A stretch of DNA of 64,000 bases. Origin: Clostridium sp. CAG:632 (GTDB taxonomy: Bacteria; Bacillota; Clostridia; Lachnospirales; Lachnospiraceae). The position numbers and the translations under genes were made by a program. Below the pieces are notes generated by a model, which was not told where the DNA came from, ran no database searches, and was given only the letters and a program-made list of their open reading frames with translations. Shown here piece by piece: positions 8,443-16,384 of this stretch (its first letter is position 1; every line of letters starts with the position of its first letter). The stretch lies in NCBI GenBank assembly GCA_000431515.1, contig HF991345.1, positions 9,876 through 73,875 on the forward strand. Reading direction: 5' to 3'.

Positions 8443-10899
8443 ATGAAGAAGATCGTCGATTTCGACAAAGAAGGATTCAAAAAAGAAGTGATCAACAACG
8501 TAAAAACGTTGTACCGTAAGACAATTGATGAGGCAACCCAGCAGCAGGTATTTCAGGCAGTATGCTATGCGGTAAAAGATGATATTATTGACCGCTGGAT
8601 CGCGACCCATAAAGAATATGAGAAGGAGAATGTTAAGACAGTTTATTATCTTTCCATGGAATTCCTGATGGGACGTGCATTGGGTAATAACCTGATCAAT
8701 CTTACCTTCTATGATGAGATTAAGGAAGCTCTTGACGAGCTTGGATTTGACTTGAACGTAATTGAAGATCAGGAGCCGGATGCAGCACTGGGTAACGGTG
8801 GACTGGGTCGTCTGGCAGCATGTTTCTTAGACTCTTTGGCAACCTTGGGATATCCTGCATACGGATGTGGTATCCGGTATCGTTATGGTATGTTTAAGCA
8901 GGCTATCGTAGATGGTTATCAGGTAGAGAAGCCGGATGACTGGTTAAAGGACGGTAACCCGTTTGAGGTTCGTCGTGCAGAGTATGCATGCGAGGTCAAG
9001 TTCGGCGGCTATGTACGTGTGGAGAACCGGAACGGACGGAATTATTTCATTCAGGATGGTTATCAGACAATTCGTGCCGTACCGTATGATCTGCCGGTGA
9101 TCGGTTATGGTAATAATGTAGTTAACACCTTAAGAATCTGGGATGCAGAGGCAATTCAGGACTTTAATCTGGATTCCTTCGATAAGGGTGAATATCAGAA
9201 GGCCGTAGAGCAGCAGAATCTGGCAAGAACTATTGTTGAGGTATTGTATCCGAATGATAACCACTATGCCGGTAAGGAATTAAGATTAAAGCAGCAGTAT
9301 TTCTTTATTTCTGCTTCTATTCAGACAGCAATTAAGAAGTTTAAGGAGAATAACAGTGACCTTCATGATATTCCGAAGAAACTGGTATTCCAGTTAAATG
9401 ATACACATCCGACAGTAACCGTTGCAGAGTTAATGCGTATCCTGATGGATGAAGAAGGCATGGAATGGGATGAAGCATGGGAGATCACAACACATACCTG
9501 CGCATACACCAACCATACCATTATGGCAGAGGCACTGGAGAAATGGCCAATCGAGTTGTTCTCAAGACTGCTTCCTAGAGTATATCAGATTATTGAAGAG
9601 ATTAACCGTCGTTATGTAGCTGAGATCGAGGCTAAGTATCCAGGAGATCAGTCAAAGGTTAAGAATATGGCAATCCTGTACGATGGACAGGTTAAGATGG
9701 CACATCTGGCAATCGCAGGTTCCTTCTCTGTAAACGGTGTTGCAAAGCTGCATACCGAGATTTTGGAGAAGCGTGAGCTGAAGGATTTCTACGAGATGCG
9801 TCCGGAGCAGTTCAATAATAAGACAAATGGTATTACCCAGAGAAGATTCCTGTTGCATGCGAATCCATTGCTTTCTAACTGGGTTACTGACAAGATCGGT
9901 GATGAGTGGATCACAGACTTAAGCCAGATGTCAAAGCTGAAGGTATATGTAGATGATGCAAAGTGCCAGCAGGAGTTCATGAACATCAAGTATCAGAACA
10001 AGATCCGTCTGGCAAACTACATCAAGGAGCACAATGGTATCGACGTAGATCCACGTTCAATCTTTGATGTACAGGTTAAGCGTCTGCATGAGTATAAGAG
10101 ACAGTTACTGAATATTTTACATGTTATGTATCTGTACAATGAATTAAAGACCAATCCGGGTATGGATATCGTACCTAGAACCTTTATTTTCGGTGCAAAG
10201 GCAGCAGCCGGATATAAGCGTGCAAAGCTGACGATCAAGCTGATCAATTCCGTAGCAGATGTTATCAACAACGATGCATCTATTAATGGCAAGATCAAGG
10301 TTGTATTTATTGAGAATTATCGTGTATCAAATGCAGAGATCATCTTTGCCGCAGCTGATGTCAGCGAGCAGATTTCAACTGCATCCAGAGAGGCATCCGG
10401 TACCGGTAACATGAAGTTCATGTTAAATGGTGCATTGACACTGGGTACCATGGATGGTGCAAACGTTGAGATCGTAGAAGAAGTAGGCATTGAGAATGCA
10501 TTTATTTTCGGTCTGTCAGCAGAAGAGGTTATGAAGTATGAGCGTGAGGGTGGATATAATCCAATGGATATCTACAACAACAACCAGGCAGTTCGTACAG
10601 TATTGACCCAGCTGATCAACGGATTCTATTCTCCGGATGATCCGGAACGGTTCCGTGAGCTGTATGATGCGCTGACTAAAGAGGATGTTTATTTCATTCT
10701 GAAGGATTTCGATTCATATGCAGAAGCACATAGAAAAGTTGATGCAGCATACAGAGATGAAGCTGCATGGGCAAGATCAGCAATGTTAAATACTGCATGT
10801 GCCGGAAAGTTCTCATCTGACAGAACCATTCAGGAATATGTAGATGATATCTGGAAGCTGAAAAAGGTAACGGTTAAGCTGCCAAAGACCGGTAAGTAA
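8443..10899 (+). CDS. glgP: Glycogen/starch (maltodextrin) phosphorylase
   Basis: An 818-residue GT35 phosphorylase that releases glucose-1-phosphate from alpha-glucans with pyridoxal phosphate as cofactor. Diagnostic motifs are ALGNGGLGRLAACFLDS near residue 110, QLNDTHPTV near 320, and EASGTGNMKFMLNGALTLGT near 655, whose second lysine-containing block binds PLP. Length is normal for the family. It stands alone between ileS and a sporulation run and ends in a strong terminator. The start is supported by AGGAGG about 8 bases upstream of ATG. Confidence 0.96.
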   Translation: MKKIVDFDKEGFKKEVINNVKTLYRKTIDEATQQQVFQAVCYAVKDDIIDRWIATHKEYEKENVKTVYYLSMEFLMGRALGNNLINLTFYDEIKEALDELGFDLNVIEDQEPDAALGNGGLGRLAACFLDSLATLGYPAYGCGIRYRYGMFKQAIVDGYQVEKPDDWLKDGNPFEVRRAEYACEVKFGGYVRVENRNGRNYFIQDGYQTIRAVPYDLPVIGYGNNVVNTLRIWDAEAIQDFNLDSFDKGEYQKAVEQQNLARTIVEVLYPNDNHYAGKELRLKQQYFFISASIQTAIKKFKENNSDLHDIPKKLVFQLNDTHPTVTVAELMRILMDEEGMEWDEAWEITTHTCAYTNHTIMAEALEKWPIELFSRLLPRVYQIIEEINRRYVAEIEAKYPGDQSKVKNMAILYDGQVKMAHLAIAGSFSVNGVAKLHTEILEKRELKDFYEMRPEQFNNKTNGITQRRFLLHANPLLSNWVTDKIGDEWITDLSQMSKLKVYVDDAKCQQEFMNIKYQNKIRLANYIKEHNGIDVDPRSIFDVQVKRLHEYKRQLLNILHVMYLYNELKTNPGMDIVPRTFIFGAKAAAGYKRAKLTIKLINSVADVINNDASINGKIKVVFIENYRVSNAEIIFAAADVSEQISTASREASGTGNMKFMLNGALTLGTMDGANVEIVEEVGIENAFIFGLSAEEVMKYEREGGYNPMDIYNNNQAVRTVLTQLINGFYSPDDPERFRELYDALTKEDVYFILKDFDSYAEAHRKVDAAYRDEAAWARSAMLNTACAGKFSSDRTIQEYVDDIWKLKKVTVKLPKTGK

Positions 10900-10950
10900 T
10901 CAGGATATAATTGAATAAAAGGATTGCTTCATGCAGTCCGGCAACAGAAG

Positions 10951-10981
10951 GCTCTGATCATAGATATGGTCAGAGCTTTTT
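10951..10981 (+). terminator. Intrinsic terminator after glgP
   Basis: A 10-bp stem (GCTCTGATCA with TGGTCAGAGC, one G-U) around a 6-base loop is followed by five T. Confidence 0.88.
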
Positions 10982-11046
10982 GTATTACAGGTTGTATGAA
11001 TAGAAAAAGAAAATTCGAATAGATTTATAATGGAGGATAAATCTAT

Positions 11047-11931
11047 ATGAAAGAGAAATTGATTATTATATTTGCCATGCTGGCACTGGCAATTGCAATC
11101 CCGTATTTCGGGACAATGGTTCTGACCGGTACGATTGGTACAGAGCAGGAGACTCTGAACAACGTAGATACCGGCAGGACGGTATCCCTGGAGCTGGATG
11201 GAACATATACAGTAATGGATGTGGAAACATATCTGGCAGGATGCTTGCCGGCGGTTCTGGATGGGGAGGAGGATCCTGAGCTGTGGAAGGCACTTGCAGT
11301 CATTGAGCGGACAAACATCTATAAAAAGATGGACGGACAGGGCAATATTGATGAGGCGGATCTCGGCATGCGCTATATACAGGCAGAGGAATTGCAGTCC
11401 CGCTGGGGAGAGAAGCATTATAAGTCCTATTGTGAGAAGATAGAAGCGGCAGTTCTGGAAACGAAGGGACAGATCCTGACTTATGATGGGGAGTGTATAG
11501 ATGCGCTGTATCATAGAATCAGTACCGGTGCAACGGTCAGTGCGGAGGAATTATTCGGAGAGCCGATACCGTATCTGGTATCCGTGATCAGCAGTCATGA
11601 TGTAGAAGCAAAGGATTATATGTATCTGGAATATGTGCCGAAGGAGCAGACCGGTGAACTGAAAATCCTGGAGAGTACGGAACATGGTTATGTAAAAAAG
11701 GTATTGAAAGACGGAACGGAGCTGACCGGTGAGGAAATGCAGGAGGAGTATCAGCTGCCTTCCCGGAATTTCTATATAGAGGACATGGGAGATCGGTACC
11801 GGATCGTGTGTCTGGGGCAGGGACATGGGATGGGGCTCAGTATCTACGGGGCAATGCAGATGACCGAAGAAGGGAAAGGATATGAAGAAGTATTGCTCTA
11901 TTATTATCCGGGCGTGCAACTTATAAAATAG
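11047..11931 (+). CDS. SpoIID-like (SpoIID/LytB domain) protein with altered catalytic site
   Basis: A 294-residue protein with one N-terminal membrane segment and a SpoIID/LytB domain. The domain end GQGHGMGLSIYGAMQM is the hallmark of SpoIID, the lytic transglycosylase that with SpoIIM and SpoIIP remodels septal peptidoglycan during engulfment. The usual catalytic glutamate in the block Y-x-x-G-x-V-x-x-E-M-P is not present; the aligned block reads YLAGCLPAVLDGEE, placing valine at that position. It may be a degenerate or re-purposed paralogue. Two genes downstream is a SpoIIQ-like protein, as in many Clostridia. Ribosome binding site GGAGG. Confidence 0.8.
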   Translation: MKEKLIIIFAMLALAIAIPYFGTMVLTGTIGTEQETLNNVDTGRTVSLELDGTYTVMDVETYLAGCLPAVLDGEEDPELWKALAVIERTNIYKKMDGQGNIDEADLGMRYIQAEELQSRWGEKHYKSYCEKIEAAVLETKGQILTYDGECIDALYHRISTGATVSAEELFGEPIPYLVSVISSHDVEAKDYMYLEYVPKEQTGELKILESTEHGYVKKVLKDGTELTGEEMQEEYQLPSRNFYIEDMGDRYRIVCLGQGHGMGLSIYGAMQMTEEGKGYEEVLLYYYPGVQLIK

Positions 11932-12049
11932 GGTACGCATATAAAATATACTCGGAAACTCTGACAATATACGACAACCTCTTTACTTCTTACAGAGGAA
12001 TGGTGTATTATTTTACAAGATACCATCAATGAGGAATAAGGGTTACAAT

Positions 12050-13582
12050 ATGAAACTGCGGAAAATAATTGTTATAGTATTGATATGTATAATAGTGGCA
12101 ACCGGACTGGGAGCCGGAGTCTGTATATTATTAAAACAAAGCATGTTTGCTGATGCGGAAGGCGGAATACAGGTAGACAGCCAGCTGCCTTTGGCAGAGA
12201 GCAGTACAGAGCTGGTCGAAGAAGAAGTCACCTCAGATACGGAAACAGAAGAGCCGGAGCCGGAACCGGAGCTGATCCCGTATGAAGATCAGGCTCTGGT
12301 AGATCTGGAGGATTACTCCAATGCACCGGCGGACAATGGGTGTCCATACTATATAAAGGTGAATCGGTTGAAAAATGTTGTAACCATTTATGGACTGGAG
12401 GATGGATATTATACGAAGCCGGTGCGGGCAATGGTTTGTTCTGTGGGAAAGAATAACGGAACACCGGCAGGGACGTATCGGACATCGGATAAATATGAAT
12501 GGCGGTTTCTTGTAGGGGACGTATATGGGCAGTATGCCTATCGTATTTCGGGACATATTATGTTTCATTCGGTTCCATACTATTCTATGAATAAAGGAGA
12601 TCTGGAATCAGCAGAATATAATAAATTGGGCGAAGCAGCCTCGCTGGGGTGTGTCCGGCTGGCAGTCAAGGATGCCAAGTGGATCTATGATAATTGCCCG
12701 GCAGGAACGCTGGTTACGATCTATGACAGTGAATATGCGGGACCGCTTGGAAAGCCGGTGGCGGAGAATCTGAATCTGGATGATGAACGGGCATGCTGGG
12801 ATCCGACCGATCCGGATGAAGAGAATCCGTGGCAGGAGGATGAGATGCGTATTTTAGGAGCAGGATCACGTACGATCGAGCGGGGATGTACCTTTGATCC
12901 GCTTGCCGGTGTAACGGCTGTTGACCGGAATGGAAATGACATCTCTGACAGAGTAAAGGTAATAGGAAAGGTAGATCCGGAAACCATAGGAACTTATCCT
13001 GTGACTTATCTGATCGAAAGCTATGGGGGTGAAACGGTTTCGCTTGAAAGTGAGATCGAGGTGGCAGATACAATGGCACCGACGATCGAGCTGCTACAGG
13101 ATGAGGTGACATTGAATCGTACACAGGCATCCGTAGCAAATATACAGAAAGCGATCGGAGAAGCCGTGAAGGTGACAGATGGTGTAGAAGAATTGTCCGC
13201 AGATTATCTGAATATAGATGCGGGCAGTCTGGAAGGACAGGATTATGGATGGTTCCAACTCCCGGTTCAGGCAGAGGATGAGGCAGGGAACTGTTCAGAA
13301 ACCGTTCTGATAACGGTACGTTTGGATCGTCAGCCACCAGTGATTCATGAACCATCTCGGAAAGAGTTTTCCGGCAGTTCGGAGGAGAGTATCCGGGAAC
13401 AGCTGCTGGCAGCGGTATGGGTAGAAGACGCATATAGTGGTGTGGAGGATGTTTCGGTATCTTGGACAAAAGAGGCAGGCGCAGATACATATACCATTCT
13501 GTATACGGCACGGGACCGATATGGTAATGTAAGCAGTGAATTCTTTTATAATTATGTGATTTCTTTTGAAAACGGTGAATAA
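12050..13582 (+). CDS. L,D-transpeptidase (YkuD) with C-terminal Ig-like domains
   Basis: About 510 residues: an N-terminal anchor, an acidic Glu/Pro-rich linker, a YkuD catalytic domain near residues 100-230 and then two or three beta-sandwich repeats. The catalytic cysteine is in SLGCVRL, where the family usually has S-H-G-C-V-R; leucine replaces the histidine. GHIMFHSVPY is the accompanying histidine motif. It should form 3-3 crosslinks or attach substrates to peptidoglycan outside the membrane. The ATG at 12050 is preferred over an in-frame ATG at 12029 because GAGGAATAAGGG lies just before it. It sits between SpoIID-like and SpoIIQ-like genes. Confidence 0.82.
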   Translation: MKLRKIIVIVLICIIVATGLGAGVCILLKQSMFADAEGGIQVDSQLPLAESSTELVEEEVTSDTETEEPEPEPELIPYEDQALVDLEDYSNAPADNGCPYYIKVNRLKNVVTIYGLEDGYYTKPVRAMVCSVGKNNGTPAGTYRTSDKYEWRFLVGDVYGQYAYRISGHIMFHSVPYYSMNKGDLESAEYNKLGEAASLGCVRLAVKDAKWIYDNCPAGTLVTIYDSEYAGPLGKPVAENLNLDDERACWDPTDPDEENPWQEDEMRILGAGSRTIERGCTFDPLAGVTAVDRNGNDISDRVKVIGKVDPETIGTYPVTYLIESYGGETVSLESEIEVADTMAPTIELLQDEVTLNRTQASVANIQKAIGEAVKVTDGVEELSADYLNIDAGSLEGQDYGWFQLPVQAEDEAGNCSETVLITVRLDRQPPVIHEPSRKEFSGSSEESIREQLLAAVWVEDAYSGVEDVSVSWTKEAGADTYTILYTARDRYGNVSSEFFYNYVISFENGE

Positions 13583-13590
13583 AAAGACCG

Positions 13591-13615
13591 CCTCCGGTAA
13601 CACTAGTACCAGAGG
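13591..13615 (+). promoter_or_regulatory. Hairpin covering the ribosome binding site of the SpoIIQ-like gene
   Basis: CCTC at 13591-13594 and GGTA at 13596-13599 pair with TACC at 13607-13610 and GAGG at 13612-13615. The GAGG is the Shine-Dalgarno sequence of the next gene, so the hairpin may hold back translation. Seen as sequence; effect inferred. Confidence 0.4.
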
Positions 13616-13623
13616 TGATGAAA

Positions 13624-14421
13624 ATGAAAGATTCCGTAGTGAAATTTTTAAGGGAAAACGGCTTTTATTTATCCTTTGGTGTCGGGGTTATCGCACTGGT
13701 CGCTGCATTAGCGGTTTACAATGTAAATACCAGTCGGAAATCACAGCAGAATCAGGAAATAAACTTAAATGAGCCGTTGGAACAGGACTTTGCAGATGCA
13801 AAGGATACGTCAGAGGATATTCAGGTACAGGAGACTCTTCAGGACGGAGATCTGGATGTACCGATGGATATGTGGAAAACAGAGGAGGCTGTGGAGCCTG
13901 AAAAATCCGTTGCTGCGGAAGAGGTAAACACAGAGGATACAGAAGCTGCAGCAGTTATATCCAATCAAGCGGTTGGATATGCGCCAATCGACGGACTGGA
14001 ATTTCACGGCATAGAAGCAGTTACCATGCCGGTTCTCGGAAATACGATTCTTCCATACAGCATGGATACAACCGTATATTTTAAGACTCTTGGAACATAT
14101 CGATGCAATCCGGGAATGCTTCTTCAGGCACCTGTCGGCACGGATGTAGCATCTATCTGGCATGGACAGGTGGTAAAGGTTGAGGACAGCAGAGAATATG
14201 GAACGGTGGTAAGTGTGAATCTTGGAAGTGGCTATATTGCAGAATACGGACAGTTGCAGGATGTCCGGGTTGCAGTCGGAGATGAGGTTTTTCAGGACAC
14301 GATTCTGGGAACCGTAGCAGAGCCGACAGCCTACTATCAGATGGAAGGTTCTCATTTATACTTTGCGATGACAAAGGATGATCAGCCGATCAATCCGATG
14401 GAAGTATTGCAGGTTGAGTAA
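13624..14421 (+). CDS. SpoIIQ-like protein with degenerate M23 (LytM) domain
   Basis: About 265 residues with one N-terminal transmembrane segment, an acidic linker and a C-terminal LytM fold at roughly residues 155-260. The order HGQVVKVE, YGTVVSVNLGSGYIAEYGQL and HLYFAM follows M23 peptidases, but the usual zinc ligands are mostly gone: the first H-x-x-x-D motif is absent and YAHL is YGQL. This matches SpoIIQ, the forespore protein that pairs with SpoIIIAH across the septum and is often inactive as an enzyme. GTG 13615 and ATG 13618 overlap the ribosome binding site, so ATG 13624 is the likely start. Confidence 0.75.
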   Translation: MKDSVVKFLRENGFYLSFGVGVIALVAALAVYNVNTSRKSQQNQEINLNEPLEQDFADAKDTSEDIQVQETLQDGDLDVPMDMWKTEEAVEPEKSVAAEEVNTEDTEAAAVISNQAVGYAPIDGLEFHGIEAVTMPVLGNTILPYSMDTTVYFKTLGTYRCNPGMLLQAPVGTDVASIWHGQVVKVEDSREYGTVVSVNLGSGYIAEYGQLQDVRVAVGDEVFQDTILGTVAEPTAYYQMEGSHLYFAMTKDDQPINPMEVLQVE

Positions 14422-14457
14422 AGCGAATGAAAGCCCGGAAATACAGTATCGCCGGTG

Positions 14458-15147
14458 TTAAATAGCTAAGCAGGTCGTAATCTGGTTCAGATCCTGAATC
14501 ATATAATCAATGGGCATGGTATCCGGGAGCGGCTGGTGATCCGGATTATACCAACAGGTACGGATACCGGCCCGGATGCCACCGGCCATATCACTGGTAA
14601 GAGAATCCCCGATAATCAGCATGTGGCTCTTATTTTCAGTTCCGAGGCTGGCAAAAACAGCATCAAAAAACTGTGGAGACGGTTTCTCCGCACCAATCTC
14701 ACCGGAGATGAAAACTCCATCCAGAAACGGAAGAAACCGGGCGGTCTGAAGCTTATGGTACTGGGTATCTGCCGGGCCGTTCGTAACGATATACTGGCGG
14801 TATCGGGAATGCAGCTGCTCCAGTAATTCATAGGAATGATCCTGATAAAATACGGTATCCCCCAGGCTGTACTGGTATTGGCGGTTGAAATCCGGAGCAA
14901 TAGAGGTATCGACACCGATGGAAGAGAAGAACTCGACAAAACGATTGATCACAAGCTGCTCCTTTGTGATCTCGCCACGTTCCAGTCGCTTCCAGTAGCT
15001 GTCATTCAGGGCAGAATAGTCCCGGATCATCTGCTCGGTACAGGTTCCTAACTGAAACTGCGCAAAGCAGTGAAGCAGAGAACTCCGTTCTGCGGCCTTG
15101 AAATTCAAAAGGGTGCCATCCAGATCCCATAATAAAATATCAGTCAT
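14458..15147 (-). CDS. HAD-superfamily hydrolase, YjjG-like nucleotidase
   Basis: A 229-residue soluble HAD phosphatase. The nucleophile motif is LLWDLDGTLLNF at the N-terminus, motif II is YIVTNGPADTQ near 120, the lysine motif GAEKPSPQFFD near 153 and the acidic motif IIGDSLTSDMAGGI near 177. This set is typical of the YjjG/YfnB type, which removes phosphate from noncanonical pyrimidine nucleotides. It is convergent with the SpoIIQ-like gene and separated by only 36 bases. The exact substrate is not shown by sequence. Confidence 0.85.
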   Translation of the reverse strand: MTDILLWDLDGTLLNFKAAERSSLLHCFAQFQLGTCTEQMIRDYSALNDSYWKRLERGEITKEQLVINRFVEFFSSIGVDTSIAPDFNRQYQYSLGDTVFYQDHSYELLEQLHSRYRQYIVTNGPADTQYHKLQTARFLPFLDGVFISGEIGAEKPSPQFFDAVFASLGTENKSHMLIIGDSLTSDMAGGIRAGIRTCWYNPDHQPLPDTMPIDYMIQDLNQITTCLAI

Positions 15148-15322
15148 AATAAGCTCCTTTATCTGTGGATAGTGTGATCAGTATAAGCAAGATTCTATTC
15201 AGAATCCCAGATTACTTAATTAAAAACAGTATACCATAAGTGTACATATCTGTGACATATAAATTTTTACCTTTTTCTATTGTATTTTCGATACACCTGT
15301 GCTACCATATGAAATATGCAAT

Positions 15323-15393
15323 GCAGATATAGTTCATCGGTAGAACGCTAGCTTCCCAAGCTGGAGAGGCGGGTTCGATTCCCGTTATCTGCT
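15323..15393 (+). tRNA. tRNA-Gly (anticodon CCC)
   Basis: A 71-base cloverleaf: acceptor GCAGATA pairs with TATCTGC; D arm GTTC..GAAC; anticodon stem CTAGC/GCTGG with loop TTCCCAA (anticodon CCC at 15355-15357); T arm GCGGG/CCCGT with loop TTCGATT; discriminator T. The CCA tail is not encoded. Confidence 0.93.
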
Positions 15394-15399
15394 GTTAGG

Positions 15400-15431
15400 G
15401 ACGTATCTTAAGGGTGCGTCTTATTTTTTTG
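15400..15431 (+). terminator. Terminator after tRNA-Gly
   Basis: GACGTATC pairs with GGTGCGTC (8 bp including two G-U) and is followed by TTATTTTTTT. Confidence 0.75.
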
Positions 15432-15460
15432 CATTTTAATTCTCAAAGGAGACGGGAAGT

Positions 15461-16384
15461 ATGTGGATTTTATATGCATTCGGTTCTGCACTCTTTGCCG
15501 GGATCACGTCCATACTGGCGAAGTGCGGAATGAAGGACGTAGATTCTAATGTAGCAACCGCATTGCGAACAATCGTTGTACTGATATTTTCGTGGATCCT
15601 GGTTTTTGTAAAGGGAGTTCCGGTCACATGGAGTACCATAGATGGGAAGACGTTGCTGTTTCTGATTCTGTCCGGACTGGCGACCGGGGCATCCTGGCTG
15701 TGCTATTTCCATGCATTGCAGATTGGGGATGTCAATAAGATCACACCGATCGATAAATCGAGTACGGTGCTTACCATGCTGCTGGCAATGATATTTCTGC
15801 AGGAATCGGTGACTGTATTGAAGGTGGTATGTATGATTCTGATCGGAGTCGGAACTTATCTGATGATTCAGAAGAAGGAGGCACCAAAGGGGGAAGAAGT
15901 ATCAGAGAGAAATGAGAATCCTCAAAAGACAGAGCTATTGTCCGACAGCCGGAAACCGTTTGCCGGCAGTTGGTTATTCTTTGCCTGCGGTTCGGCTGTG
16001 TTTGCCAGTCTGACCTCCATTCTCGGCAAGGTAGGTATTCAGAATATTGACTCCACACTGGGAACCGCGATTCGTACGATCGTTGTACTGATCATGGCAT
16101 GGATTGTGGTATTTGTAACGAAGACACAGGGAACAATCAGTACGTTAAATCGTTCCAATTGGTTATTCTTAGGGTTGTCCGGACTGGCGACCGGCGGTTC
16201 CTGGCTGTGCTATTATCGGGCATTGCAGACAGGACCTGCCAGTGTAGTCGTACCGATTGATAAACTGAGTATATTGATTACAATTGCATTCTCATATCTT
16301 GTATTCCGCGAAAAGCTGAATCTGAAATCAGGCATTGGACTGGGGGCTATCGTAGCCGGAACCCTGTTGCTTCTGCTGGCCTGA
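15461..16384 (+). CDS. EamA/DMT-family transporter
   Basis: A 307-residue inner-membrane protein with ten predicted segments in two homologous halves. The halves both contain a repeat of the form F-x-S-x-x-S-I-L-x-K-x-G followed by the block T-A-x-R-T-I-V-V-L (residues ~10-45 and ~170-210), and both have GLATG(A/G)SWLCY. This internal duplication is the hallmark of drug/metabolite transporters. Substrate unknown. Its end overlaps by 57 bases the end of the convergent gene on the minus strand. The start has AAAGGAG upstream. Confidence 0.88.
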   Translation: MWILYAFGSALFAGITSILAKCGMKDVDSNVATALRTIVVLIFSWILVFVKGVPVTWSTIDGKTLLFLILSGLATGASWLCYFHALQIGDVNKITPIDKSSTVLTMLLAMIFLQESVTVLKVVCMILIGVGTYLMIQKKEAPKGEEVSERNENPQKTELLSDSRKPFAGSWLFFACGSAVFASLTSILGKVGIQNIDSTLGTAIRTIVVLIMAWIVVFVTKTQGTISTLNRSNWLFLGLSGLATGGSWLCYYRALQTGPASVVVPIDKLSILITIAFSYLVFREKLNLKSGIGLGAIVAGTLLLLLA

